From contig CANTUQ010000008.1 in the NCBI GenBank assembly GCA_947683425.1, forward strand, positions 2,868,501 to 2,932,500: a stretch of 64,000 nucleotides of DNA, written 5' to 3'. Positions 36,557-48,249 of the stretch are shown in pieces. Position 1 is the first letter of the stretch. The number at the start of each line of letters is the position of its first letter. Under the pieces are notes generated by a model, which did not search any database, was not told the origin of the DNA, and was given only the letters and a program-made list of their open reading frames with translations. The translations under genes were made by a program, and so were the position numbers. This DNA is from Excoecaria cochinchinensis (Eukaryota > Streptophyta > Magnoliopsida > Malpighiales > Euphorbiaceae).

Positions 36557-39045
36557 ACCAGATCCTGATGTGGCTTGCAGACCAGGAGAAGACCAGTTTT
36601 ATCACAGACAATGGAACCTTCTGCTACAAGGCGATGCCGTTCGGTCTACAAAATATTGGTGCCACGTATCAGCATCTCATGAATAAAATTTTTAAAGACC
36701 AGATTGGGCAGAATGTGGAGGTATATGTGGACGACATGATCGTTAAAAGCAGGAGCCCTAAGGAACATCCTGCCGATCTGGCAAAAATTTTTTGTACATT
36801 AAACAAATTTCGGAGGAAGCTCAATCCTGAAAAGTGCATCTTCGGGGTCCCCTCAGGAAAATTTTTGGGCTTCATGGTTTCTCAGAGGGGGATTAAAGCT
36901 AATCCGAAGAAAATAAAAGGCATCCTCGAGATGCAACCTCCCAAGAGCATAAAGGACGTCCAGAAGTTGAATGGGAGAATTACTGCCCTAGGACGATTCA
37001 TCTCTACCTCAGCTAAGCGATGTACTCCATTCTTCAAAAAGCTGAGGAGGAGTGAGACTTTCAATTGGGGGGAAGATTGCTAGCAAGATTTCGAAGAGTT
37101 AAAGAAGTTCCTACTAATCCACCACTGCTCAGCTGACAGATACCAGGTGAAAACTTGTACCTTTATTTGTCTACCTCTGGTGAGGCCGTTGCAGAGAAGA
37201 AGGGACACAACAGCTGTCCGTGTACTACGTCAGTCAGGTACTCAGGGTTGCAGACTTAAAGAAAGGACCGGTCAAGCAACTCATCATTACCCTCATGATG
37301 TGCGCAAGAAAGTTAAGACAATACTTCGAGGCGCATATGATAGTGGTCCGGTCGGGTCATCCAATCAGGAAAATTCTTCAGACCCCCGACCTCGAGGGCA
37401 AAATGATAGGATGGGCAATCAAGTTGCAGTCATGGGATGTGAGGTACGAGCCTAGGACGGCAATAAAGGCTCAAGCTCTGGCAGATTTTGTTACTGAGTT
37501 CGCCAGTGAAGACATCGACAGTCAGCCCAAACGTCAAAAATGGGAAATGATTGTGGATAACGAAGCAAACGACACTCGAGGCAGCGTGGGTATCGTAATA
37601 ACAGGCCCCCTGGGCATTGCAATAAGGTATGTAATAAAACTTAGCTTTAAAGCTTCTAATAATGTGGCAGAGTACGAGGCGCTTCTTCAAGGATTGAGAC
37701 TGCTCCATACCATCCGGCCGGAGTCAGTAACCATCAAAAGCGACTCTCAGCCCATGACAAGCCAAGTCTTGGGCACCTTTGAAGCCAGAGAAACCGGCAT
37801 GATCCAATATCTGGCAAAGGTCAAGGCCGTTATCAGAATACTTAAAGAATCTGGATCAGAATGGAACCTCCAGAAGGTGCCGAGAGATCAAACTTTCGAA
37901 GCCGATCGGCTGGCAAAGATGTCTGCTTCCGAATAAGGAGTAATAGGAGAAAATATCATTATTGTCGACCAAACCTCCTCCTCTTTAGATGAGCCGAAAA
38001 TGATTAAGATTGATCAAAGGGGTGAAACCTGGATGAGCCCGATTAAGCAATACCTACAAATAGGACAACTGCCAGAGGACAAAATCGAAGCTCGAAAGGT
38101 ATCATGCAAATCCCTTAATTACTCCATAATTAACGGCGATCTATACAAAAAAGCTTTCAGCCATCCTTGGCTCAAATGTGTAACGGAGGAAGAAGGAGAC
38201 TACATCCTGAGAGAGGTCCATTAAGGCATTTGTGGGGCACATGAAGCTAGCAGGGCTATGGCAAGAAAAGTACTCCAGACCGGATACTTCTGGCCAAGTA
38301 TTTTTAAAGATGCCCAGAAAAAAGTAAGAAAATGCCAGCAATGCCAGATTCATGGAAGGGTCATGAGATAGCCCGGAGCAGACCAACAGCCGATCGGAAT
38401 CGCATGGCCATTTGACCAATGGGGCTTGGATATCTTGGGACCTTTCCCTCAAGGAAAAAGGCAGATGAAGTTCCTCATTGTAGCAGTCGACCACTTCTTT
38501 AAATAGATCGAATCAGAACCTCTAGCAACGATCACAGCAGAGAGGGTCAAAAATTTTGCATGGAAAAATATCATCTGCAGGTATGGCTTACCTAACATTT
38601 TCATTACAGATAATGGCAAGCAGTTCGATAGCTCCACCTTCAGAAATTTTAGCCAAGGTTTGAATATCGGCCTGAGATTCGCCTCAGTCACTCACCCTCA
38701 GAGTAACGGGATGACAGAGGTCTCTAATTGGACCATCCTAGAAGGGTTAAAGAAACGACTGGGTGAAGCAAAAGGCAACTGGACTGAAGAACTGTGGAGT
38801 GTCCTATGGTCTTACAGGACTTCACCAAGGACGGGCACTCATCAAATGCCATTTTCTCTAGTATACGGCTCCAAAGCAATGATACTCGTAGAGGTTGGCC
38901 TTCCATCCTATCGGTCAGCATTCTATTCCGAACGGACGAACATCCAGGAAAGATGTCAAGACCTAGACTTAATAGAAGAAAGGGGAGAGGACGCCTACGC
39001 CAAAATCGCTGCTTACAAGCAAAGAGTCGCTAAAATCGCTGCCTA
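36557..39045 (+). pseudogene. Element A reverse transcriptase-RNase H-integrase, second part (broken)
   Basis: The RT frame resumes exactly where element B cut it (His-Gln-Ile) and shows the catalytic YVDD at 36723-36734. A gypsy RNase H region follows with a frameshift at about 37140-37220, then a second RNase H (about 37530-37930, VDNEAN..GSVGIVI), and integrase with an HHCC finger (CGAH..CQQCQ, about 38230-38345) and DDE core (WGLDILG, TDNGKQF). Stops fall at 37081, 37934, 38222, 38369 and 38503. The integrase C-terminus, 3' leader and 3' LTR are missing: coding similarity ends near 39045 where CACTA repeats begin. Confidence 0.88.
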
Positions 39046-39060
39046 TAGGATTATTTCCCT

Positions 39061-39325
39061 TCAAAATTGGAGACGGTATTTAGAGACGGAATAATTTTTC
39101 TATCTCTAAATAGAGATAGAAACTAATGTCCGTCTCTAAAAATAGAGACGGAATAAGAACTCCTTCTTTATTTAGAGATGGAACTCCTATTCCATCTCTA
39201 AATAGAGACAGAATTTGTATTTCGTCTCTATTTAGAGACGGAACTCCTATTCTATCTCTAAATAGAGACAGAATTAATAATTCCGTCTCTATTTAGAGAT
39301 GGAATTATTATTCCGTCTCTAAATT
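39061..39325. repeat. Left subterminal array of CACTA E
   Basis: GAGACGGAA and its complement alternate about a dozen times, with several copies mutated (GAGATGGAA, GAGACAGAA), mostly by C-to-T or G-to-A change. Confidence 0.85.
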
Positions 39326-39339
39326 TTGGGATTAAACCC

Positions 39340-39530
39340 CTAACTTCTACTTTTTTCCCCCTCTTTCTTTTTCCCCTCTTCTTTCTTTCCCCCCTCTCCA
39401 CTTGTTCCAGATCGCTGCCCCTCCCCACTCCGGTGCCCTTCGCTGTCCGGTCCCCACGCCATCGATGAGTCGACGCTGGCGATCTTCTCCGCCCCGTCGC
39501 CTGCTCCGGTGTACTCCCTCCGGTGAGATC
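39340..39530 (+). other. CT-rich probable leader exon of CACTA E
   Basis: A pyrimidine-rich and then GC-rich stretch directly inside the subterminal array, ending at a possible donor (GGTGAGAT at about 39519, or CAGGTATT at 39536). Its position matches the leader exon of the CACTA at the window start. A second GC-rich stretch at about 40998-41095 with a GTCAGT donor may be another untranslated exon. Confidence 0.4.
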
Positions 39531-39787
39531 TGTATCAGGTATTTTGTTTTTTTTTTGTTTTAATTAGTAAATGTAATATTTACATACATGCTTGAAATTT
39601 TATTAGACTTAAAATAATTTGGAGCAAAAAGATCAATTTCAGAGTGCAAAAAAATCTGGCCTACAATACATTACAAGTGTGTGTGAAATTTTACTGCACT
39701 GATGAAGTTTGGACCAGAAAGTATTCTTAGTAGTTAAATACAATTCTCAGTCTAATCAGAATTTTATAATTAAATACAAAGAAAGCA

Positions 39788-40038
39788 CTAGGGGTTTCTA
39801 CCGCCAACAAATCTGGCGGGGCTGAATTTAGACAGTTCAACAATGGTAGAATTTCCATCTATAATAAGCTTAGCCAAAGCAGTACCAGTAGCAGGACCAT
39901 TAAGAATACCCCAACAGTTATGACCAATGGCAACATAACAACCTCTGACTCCTGGAATTTCCCCTATTATAGGCACATCATCATCAGTGCATGGCAAGAA
40001 GCATGTTTGCTCTGCCTTCACCCTTGCTTCTCCTTCCC
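39788..40038 (-). pseudogene. Captured last exon of a FAD-dependent oxidoreductase gene
   Basis: Read on the minus strand, a TATTATTAG acceptor is followed at 40038 by an open frame ending at a stop at 39788. It contains CFLPCTDD, PIIGEIPGV, GCYVAIGHNCWGILNGPATG and SFSPARFVGG-like residues. From family knowledge this is the C-terminal FAD-binding end of the plant FAD-dependent oxidoreductase (D-amino-acid-oxidase-like, DAO) family. Only this exon is recognisable; no upstream exons, start or promoter were found. It lies antisense inside CACTA element E, so it looks like a host fragment picked up by the transposon. The frame has no stops, which suggests fairly recent capture. Confidence 0.75.
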
Positions 40039-41121
40039 CTAATAATATAAATGTTGTTGTGTATTTTTTTAAGTTAGTTTTATTTTTCTTGTCTTTTTAT
40101 TATGTTATAAATTTTAATTGATTTAGAATTTTATTTTCTTTTGTACATTGCTAGTTTCTACCTTAAATTCCGTTCTCATATATGCTAATTCCATCATTCC
40201 AGCTGCTACTTGATTTTTGTTTTCCTTCTGAAAAGAACATTGGTGTTCTAAATTACTTGATTTACTTGATTTTTTCAATACACTAATTCTCTTAATATAT
40301 TTTATTTTTAATATCACAGATAAATTAAGCATACAAATTATAGTTCATGTAAATTAGTAATTTGTAGATTGAATTGATTCAAAAAATAAAATAAAAAATT
40401 AATAAAAAAAAGAGAGAGTGGGATACACCTTTTTTCAGTTTAGTTAATAGGTGAGGAAAATCATAATGAATTGGGATTGGAAAGTGGGTAGTTGCGATGG
40501 AAATCACAACCATCTGTAAATGGAAATGTTGCTTCACCCTAGGTAATTAAGTTAGTTATGCATTAAAAGTATGTTATTTTCTCAGCCTGTTACCAGTTAC
40601 TGTAATGACCATATTTTAATTTGACTGTAATTAAATTAAATTACAAATGTTGTAGTTGTATTTAGTTGTATGTATGACTTGAAAGGTTAAATTCACAGCT
40701 GTTGGTGAATTTATCCTTTTTACTTGAAAGTTTGAGGTGGAAGGGGAAATGTGATATTGTATTGGTTTATTTATGGAGTTGAGATATGTTGATAGTTTAT
40801 AGAAGTGTAAAATTTGCTATTATTTAACAAGGGGATAAGGACCCGTCTAAGGGAAACTCTGCCCGTTTTTTCATAGAATTTTACGCATTGTAATATACGT
40901 AAGCAATTTAATTTGTCATGTATGAATTCAATTATATATAATTGTCAGCGTAAATGTAATTTTTTTAAAATGAAATTATATATCTTGTTTCATGTACCCC
41001 GCCGTTACCGGTATCGACCACTGATCAGTTCCGCTGCACGCGTCTTTTCGATCCCTTGCTCCCTCCCTGACCGACTGGTATCTTGACGAAAGGTCAGTTT
41101 TTCGATATTAAACTGAATTTG

Positions 41122-41188
<67 letters not shown>

Positions 41189-41507
41189 TTATATGTGTGT
41201 GTGTGTGTGTATGAGATTATTATGTATGTATTGTAATCATGTTTATATTATGTGTTGTGCATAGAAATGCTGACATAATTTTATTATGTTGATAATTTCT
41301 ATTGTTATGTGTATCTCTTTTGATTTATACTTGTTATTATGTATAAAATTTTGTAATAGTGGATTAGATGTGAGAACTTATTGCATAACTAATTATGAAT
41401 TAATTTGAAGAAATAGATTATATAATAGAATTTAATTTGATTATGAGAATTGGAATGCTTTGGTACTAATTATGTATTTTTGATTGTTGCGCTACAGTTT
41501 AACAATA
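40039..41507. other. Non-coding interior of CACTA E
   Basis: AT-rich DNA without a gene. It contains a GC-rich patch (about 40998-41095) and an (AT)n then (GT)n microsatellite (about 41124-41212). Confidence 0.6.
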
Positions 41508-41826
41508 ATGAATAATTTAGACAGAAGTTGGATGTATAGAAGACTAAAGCCTGATGGTTACATTAATCTTGAGTTTGTTGAAGACGTTCAATATTTCATT
41601 GAGTATGCAAGCTCTCAGCCTGCATATATGGACGGTTTAAAAATTAGATATCCATGCAAAAAGTATAAACATAGGTGTTATCTTCTTACGGAGGAGGTGC
41701 ATCTACATTTGCTAAAGAAGGGATTTGTACCCAGTTATTTTGAATGGACAAGGCATGGAGAGCCAATAATATGTAGGACGTCCAGAAGTTATCAGGAGAT
41801 AAAAATGTTTTATTTCCAAGAGTTTC
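41508..41826 (+). pseudogene. TNP2 N-terminal fragment (transposase-associated domain)
   Basis: A frame from ATG 41508, just after a CTACAG acceptor, starts with LDRSWMYRR and matches the transposase-associated domain at 2268 in length and motif order, though two zinc-type cysteines are altered (YPCKKYKH here against CPCKNCVN). A splice donor (CAGGTAACT) ends it at about 41828. The tnp2 catalytic core that should follow is absent and TNP1-like sequence comes next, so an internal deletion fused the two genes. Confidence 0.8.
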
Positions 41827-41957
41827 AGGTAACTAAATTAAATTATTTATTTCTAATTATTGTACCTTAATTCATGTATTATTTAAATTTTATACGTATT
41901 GTACAAATACATACATTATGCTTAACCTTTTTATTTTTGTTTTATATTTCTCAAAAA

Positions 41958-43200
41958 GCTTTTTATTGGAATTCCTCGATTGATCACCTAGTCTACACTG
42001 TATGGGAGAAACGTGCTCGTGTACGTTACAAGGACATGCTTAAAAAGTTGCACACTAAGGGTCAACGACCACGGTACATAAATGAAGAAATTTTGACAAA
42101 TTAGATGCAGTACTGGTCATCAACGGAGGCCCTCACAATTGCCGATCGGAATTCTATTAATAGGAGGGGAGGGACAGAGGGAGTTAGCGTTTCTTTACAC
42201 ATTGGAGGAACGTTGTCCAATCGCGAGCATGTTGACAGACTCGTAAGTATTCATACATCTTAATTTATACAAGCTACTTTTTATTGCAATTGTGTATAAA
42301 TTATTTAGTGCATTAGAAATTTTTTGACTGCAATATATCACATCTTGATAATAGGCTAAATATTTCATTGCATGAAAGAGGATGGGAAAAATATTGTGTA
42401 AAGAGTTTGAAAGGATTTTGATTGTGGATAATACAATTCTAAATATATTTTCATGCTTTTTAAACAGGGAGTTTATTACAAATTAAGGGGAAACTCTGCC
42501 GAAATTTTTTTAATCTATAACCAAATGTTATTGTATTTTGAATTAGAATTGTTTTCGCTTAGCTAGTATTAAAATATTAACATATATGAGTATTGTTGTG
42601 GTTTTTTCCCATTACTTTTGATACAAATTTAAGGAGTATTCTGTTCAAATGTTGTTGACCTATAATTTATTTACAGGAGTCTAGTATGGGCAGAACACCA
42701 TATACTCATGAGTTATTTTTTCATACACATACGCAAAATCATGACGGTGTCACATTAGTCAGCGATTGAGCTAGACAAGTTCATGTATGATTTTTAAAAT
42801 TTTTACTGTTATTTTTCTATATGTTCTTAGTTTTAGATTACTCTTAAATAACATTCGAATAATTTTCATTACAAGAATGGGTACTAGAGAGTTTTCAGAG
42901 TTAGCAAGCAGATGGTGATAATGTCGATCATGCAAGAGTATATTACGACGCAGCTGGCGGTAGGGACCACCGTGGACGGGTCTTCGGCTTGGGCTCTTAT
43001 GCAAATACTTGTTATTCGCATACCGCTTCATCCTCTATGGCAACGACGAGTAGACTTGCGGTGACTACAAATGAGGTCATTGAGTTTCGCAGCACAGTCG
43101 ACAATTCAATGAACCGCATTAATAGGTTAGAGAATTTCATTAGCTGAAATGTTCATGTACCGTCGGCTGATCGTTCGCAATCACCTCCATCTTAGTTACT
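41958..43200 (+). pseudogene. TNP1-like (Transposase_24) remnant
   Basis: Exon-like pieces align by motif with the TNP1 gene at 9460-11444: RARVRYKDMLKKLHTKGQRP..YINEE (to 42104), a segment ending EHVDRL before GTAAGT (42244), TPYTHELFFHTHTQNHDG (about 42690-42780) and VYYDAAGG..RGRVFGLGSYA (about 42935-43010). Stops at 42102, 42768 and elsewhere break the frame. It is a dead paralogue of the intact TNP1. Confidence 0.75.
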
Positions 43201-43434
43201 GTTTTAAATTTTTTCAAGTACTTTTGCTTGTAGTCTTACTAAATTACATATATTAATATACATTACTATTTATATTTTTATTTAATTTACTTAATTTTTA
43301 TTTAATACTTGTTTCATTATATAAATTTTGGCAATCATAGTTTTATTATTAAAAAAAATATATGTATTAAAAATAGAATTCGAGACGGAAAATATAGTTA
43401 ATAATTATAATTAAAAAATATAGTTAATAATATA

Positions 43435-43882
43435 TTAAAAAAATATGTATTTAATTTAGAGACGGAAAAATTATTTCCGTCTCTAAAAATAGAGACGGAA
43501 ACGAATTTTTTGTCTCTAATTAGAGACGGAAAGGAAATTTTCGTCTCTATTTAGAGACGGAAACTTCCATTTCCGTCTCTATTTTTAGAGACAGATCGGT
43601 TTTCTGTCTCTAAAATTAGAAACGAAAACTAAATTTTCGTCTCTAATTAGAGACGAAAATTTCGTTTTCGTCTCTAATTTTAGAGACGGAAAGTATTTTC
43701 GTCTCTATTTTTAGAGACGAAAATATTTTTAGAGATGGAAATAATATTTCCATTTCTAAAAATAGCGACGAAAAATTTCGGTCTTTAAATTTAGAGACTG
43801 CCAAAATAGAAACGGTATTTTTCCGTCTCTATTTTTAATTAGAGACGGAATTTCGTCTCTATTTTCTTGATTTCGTAGTGAA
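43435..43882. repeat. Right subterminal array and terminus of CACTA E
   Basis: GAGACGGAA/TTCCGTCTC and the decayed forms GAGACGAAA/TTTCGTCTC alternate at least fifteen times. The stretch ends at TTTCGTAGTG. Confidence 0.85.
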
Positions 43883-44098
43883 TTATTATTTATTTATTCT
43901 TTTATTTATTTAATAGTTTTTACAACTAGACACCAGATATCTGAATCCGCTTAACTTTGGGCCGATGTATCCTTGCAAGGTTTAATAGGCCCTTGTCTTT
44001 ATTCAATTATTTATTTGGGCTCTTTACAAAATTAACCATAAAAAAAATAACTTCAACAAAAAAATATCCCTTTCTCTCATTTTTTCATTTATACTACT
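43883..44098. other. Spacer right of CACTA E
   Basis: AT-rich DNA with nothing recognisable; it does not continue the interrupted element A. Confidence 0.4.
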
Positions 44099-44154
44099 TT
44101 CATTTACATATATGTCACTTTTTCATTTTTATTTTCAAAAATACACATTTTCCT

Positions 44155-44395
44155 CTCTTTCTCTCTCCATTCCTCTCCTCGATCTCCCTCTACCTCTCGA
44201 TCTGGTGCGCCGTCCTGCCCTCCGCCGCCGCTCCCACCCGTTGATCGCCCTAGCTGCGGCGCGCTCCCTCCGCCGTCTCCCCCACCCGCTCGCTGCCTCC
44301 CTCCCTTGCTGCTGTCGCTTGCCTCGCACCGCTCCCGTGGCTTGCCGGTCACCCGACACCGCTTTCGCTGCTGCCCCTCCTACTTGGTTAGTTTC
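44155..44395 (+). other. CT/GC-rich leader-like exon
   Basis: Pyrimidine-rich then GC-rich DNA, followed by a possible donor (TTGGTTAGTT). The many prolines and arginines in all frames come from composition, so it is not called coding. It mirrors the leader-like stretches near other element ends. Confidence 0.35.
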
Positions 44396-44751
44396 ATTTT
44401 TTTTTTGCCTTTTTTCCTTTTTTTTTTGAGGTATTAATCAGATCATTTCTAAATTTTTTAAAAAGCCCTTGATCTCCTAATCACCATACGTTGCTCATGT
44501 AAACACTTGAAAGAACCTGTTAAATTTTGGGTTTTTGGGATTTTTTTGGGTATTTATAGATATAAGACAGAAATATATAGGAAGAAAGAAGTCGTGGGTG
44601 TGTTATTGAATTTTGATATTAATTTGTTTTCATAGTGAATTATAATTCTTAGGATAAAAAATTAGCAGGTGAATTTACAAAAGATAGAAATGGAACTGAT
44701 ATGTTTTTGCTTGGTAATGATCGAGGGTGTTCTGTTAAGGTAATAAGATGA

Positions 44752-44752
<1 letters not shown>

Positions 44753-44817
<65 letters not shown>

Positions 44818-44856
44818 TCTTCTTCTTCTTCTTCTTCTTCTTCTTCTTCTTCTTCT
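44753..44856. repeat. (AAT)n-(CTT)n compound microsatellite
   Basis: About twenty AAT units run directly into about twelve CTT units. Confidence 0.97.
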
Positions 44857-45013
44857 GTGTTATTTTAATTTGATTTTAATGATTAAATAGCAGTTTGTTC
44901 ATACAGGTAAGCTTGTATGGAGGACAGGTCATTTCATGAAACACTGATTAAGGAGAAAAGAATTGTTATTTACTGGCAGTAAGATAATTTATGATTATGA
45001 GTAAAAAGTTTAA

Positions 45014-45015
<2 letters not shown>

Positions 45016-45106
<91 letters not shown>
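45016..45106. repeat. (TA)n microsatellite
   Basis: An uninterrupted TA tract of roughly 45 units. The Tyr-Ile frames across it are artefacts. Confidence 0.97.
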
Positions 45107-45109
<3 letters not shown>

Positions 45110-45899
45110 TCTTTTTTCTTTTGTTATATAATTTCTTGTTGGGGCCATTGCACAATAACTTAGTATGCATTTTGAGTAAGAGAGTGAGATGTTTCTGACT
45201 CTCCCCGGTACTTCTTGAATTGCTTAAACTATTCTGGTAACCAAAATAAGACTTATTTTACTTTTTATCAACTAATGAATTGGGTGTGGACCATTGCTTA
45301 ATGCAGCTAAAATATCAGTAGAAAAATTGGGTGTCATCTATAAGGTTATTAGTCTAATAATTCCCATTGGGTGTCATCTATAATGTTATTACTCTTATAA
45401 TTCCCTTAGCTCAATTTTATTTTTTTTTCTTTGGTTAAATATCTATAATCTATTATAAATTCCATTAAAGAATGGCAATTGCAATAACAAAATGATTGAA
45501 TTCCATCAATTGAGCTCATTGGTTCTATACAGTTTACCACGTCTCATGAGCACTTGCAACCTAAGAAAGGTGCCTTCGTAAACACAAACTGAAATGGTAT
45601 GTAAATCAAAAGCTTTCAACTTAATTACTTCTGATTATATTTCCTTTATTTGAGTTTGTTTGTTAAGAAATTTATATATATAACTATATAAGGTACAGAT
45701 AATGTATTTTATGTACAATATAGCAATCCATCTTAAATATCATAATACAACAAGGAATATATATCTCAATAAGCTGATAATATCTTTGTCATTGTATTGA
45801 TTAATGTGGTCTAATTAATGGTATAATTTAGTATACGAATTTATTGATTATAAGTTTTAGTAATAATATGTACAATTGGTTTATTTATTGTAAATAATA

Positions 45900-46855
45900 G
45901 TTGGTTTATTGTATGTATAAGATGTATATTGTCTGTATATTAGATGTATATTATGCGTATACTATATTTATATTATGCATATATTAAATGTATATAAGAT
46001 GTATATTGTCTGTATATTAAATGTTTATTAGATGTGTATTAAATATATATTGTGCGTATACTAGATGTATGTTATGTGTATATTAGATGTATATTAGATG
46101 CACATTGTCTGTATATTATGTGTATATTAGATCTATATTAACTGCATATTGTATGTATTCTATATTTATATTATGTGTATATTAGATGTGTATAAGATGT
46201 ATATTGTCTGTATATTAAATGTATATTAGATGTGTATTAAATGTATATTGTGTGTATATATACTAGATGTATTTATGTGTATATTAGATGTGTATTAGAT
46301 GTATATTGCCTATATATTAGATGTATATTAGATGTGTATTAGATGTATATTGTGTGTATATTAGAAGCATATTAGATGTGTATTAGATGTATATTATCTG
46401 TATATTAGATGTGTATAAGATGTATATTGTCTGTATATTAGATGTGTATTAGATATATATTGCCTGTATATTAGATGTATATTAGATGTATATTATGTGT
46501 ATACTAGATATATATTGTGTATATTAGATGTGTATAAGATGTATATTGTATGTATATTAGATGTATATTACATATATATTAGATATATATTAGATGTGTA
46601 TTATATGTATATTATTTGTATACTAAATGTATATTATGTATATATTAGATGTATATTATGCATATATTAGTTGTGTATTATATGTATATTGTTCGTATAT
46701 AAGGTGTATATTGTCTGTATATTATATGTATATTACATATATATTAGATGTACATTAGAGGTGTATTATATATTAGATGTATATTATTCATATATTAGAT
46801 GTATATTATGTGTATGTTAGATGTATATTGTGCGTATATTAGTTGTGAATTATGC
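45900..46855. repeat. AT-rich minisatellite, TATATTAGATG-type units
   Basis: Nearly 1 kb consists of degenerate units around TGTATATTAGATG with variants such as TGTATATTGTCTG and TGTGTATTAGATG. Unit length is about 10-14 bp, with higher-order groups. No coding frame crosses it. Confidence 0.9.
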
Positions 46856-46951
46856 TATTAGCAAAAGCCAAAAGGTGGCTCATTTTATTTATTTGCATGT
46901 CTATGTTTCTATCTAATTTTTATATTCTAATTTTTATGCCTGTAATCTCAG

Positions 46952-47183
46952 GAAGAAGTGCGTACAGAAGACGAGGCAGAGATGACAACTCATGATGTTG
47001 ATTCATCAACTCCTACTAAAAAGGAAGAAGCCCTCTCTTATGAGAAAGGATGCAGAACACTCAGGAAGTGAATTAATCGAAGTTTATGGGCAGGAACTAC
47101 AGAAAAAAGGGAGCTATCTAGGCTTCTGTTATTATTATTTGTTGGTTACCTGTGATTTCCTTATCTGCATTCTGTTAGTGTAA
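46952..47183 (+). other. Exon-like stretch, unassigned
   Basis: After an AG acceptor (CTCAG, 46951) a charged frame begins (EEVRTEDEAEM). A one-base shift near 47020 would lead into a second Lys/Glu-rich frame (KKPSLMRKDAEHSG). Composition is unlike the AT-rich flank and suggests a fragment of a cellular gene, possibly broken by a frameshift. I do not recognise the protein. Confidence 0.35.
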
Positions 47184-48249
47184 CCAACAGCAAGAGAGAG
47201 AACAACATAATTCTCCTTAGTTGTATTTCATTTTACATTTTAAGTTAGTTAGTTAGAGAGAGGGAGAGATGCAGGGTATTGTGGAATCTCTAATGCTGTT
47301 CCTAATGCAGGGTATCGTGGAATGAAATTCTTTTCCCTTTAATGTCATGTTTGGTCCACTGGTATTATATAATACTGAAGTGTATTTGAGGTTAAACTGG
47401 TTTATGTTCGTTTAAGGTTCTTCATTTTTCTTTTCTTTTTATCGTAGTGGTTTATTCCCAAACGTTACAAAATTACTTGCATATATATATGGAATTTAAG
47501 TTTAAAATTCTTTGAACATAAAATTTATAAAGCAGATTCGGAATTTTGTGAAGATAATTGATAGAATTTATAAACACTACACTGTAATTTATGCACTGCC
47601 TTTTTTGCCCTTTTCAACTTTCGCTTATCATTTTAAAATTAAATTGTTTTATGCGTTGAGAATTTCTTTATTGTTCATTTAATATCAACTAGAAACTAAG
47701 AAAAGTAAAAATAATCAACAAACATTTAATATCTGGATGGTACTTATTAGTTATTAGTTAACCATTCCAATAAGTAGAGATGCAATATGACTGATAAAAT
47801 ATTTGTAGTAGCAGTACCTTAAAAAAATAGCTGGTAGCCATTAATTTCCCTCCGATCATGCCTATCAGTAAAGGACCACCAACAAAAGATATCATAAGCT
47901 GCCTATTAACTATTCTGTTATTATACATAACTAAATACTAACAAATGTTAAAATTAAAAAATGGCCATGGCCTTGTGAATCAAATAAAGCAAAAACAAAA
48001 TGAAACAAAGCCATAGTAAGCAAAACAGAACAACCTATGAAATTAAAAAGGGCTAAAAATTATGTTAAATTCAAACAAAATAGAGGATTTCATAGCTAAT
48101 GAAATTAGGTCCCATGAATCAAAAAGAAAAATGCAAAGAAAAATTCACAATCTCTGTTTTCAAATTACCTCTCAGAACCTAAAAATAACCAACTAATTTT
48201 ATCATTATATATAGAAGAAGAAAAAAAAAAGGAACAAAGTGGAATTGGT
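47184..48249. other. Non-coding interior of the inverted-repeat segment
   Basis: AT-rich DNA with no supported gene. A GGGTAT.GTGGAAT repeat occurs twice near 47275-47325. Confidence 0.4.

Larger units (their letters stand above)
39045..43882 (+). mobile_element. Defective CACTA element E carrying host-gene fragment
   Basis: GAGACGGAA/TTCCGTCTC arrays bound the element on both sides (39061-39325 and 43435-43865). The right end TTTCGTAGTG (43873-43882) is the complement of a CACTACGAAA terminus. The left terminus could not be found and the edge near 39045 is approximate. Inside are a CT-rich leader exon with splice donor, an antisense FAD oxidoreductase exon, a long AT microsatellite, a TNP2 N-terminal fragment and pieces of a TNP1 gene. 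The tnp2 catalytic core is absent, so it is non-autonomous. Confidence 0.85.

Noticed and set aside
44104..44429. Arg/Pro-rich frames on both strands
   Set aside because: Composition effect of a CT/GC-rich leader; no domain recognised.
44966..45170. Frames with Tyr-Ile repeats
   Set aside because: They come from the (TA)n tract.
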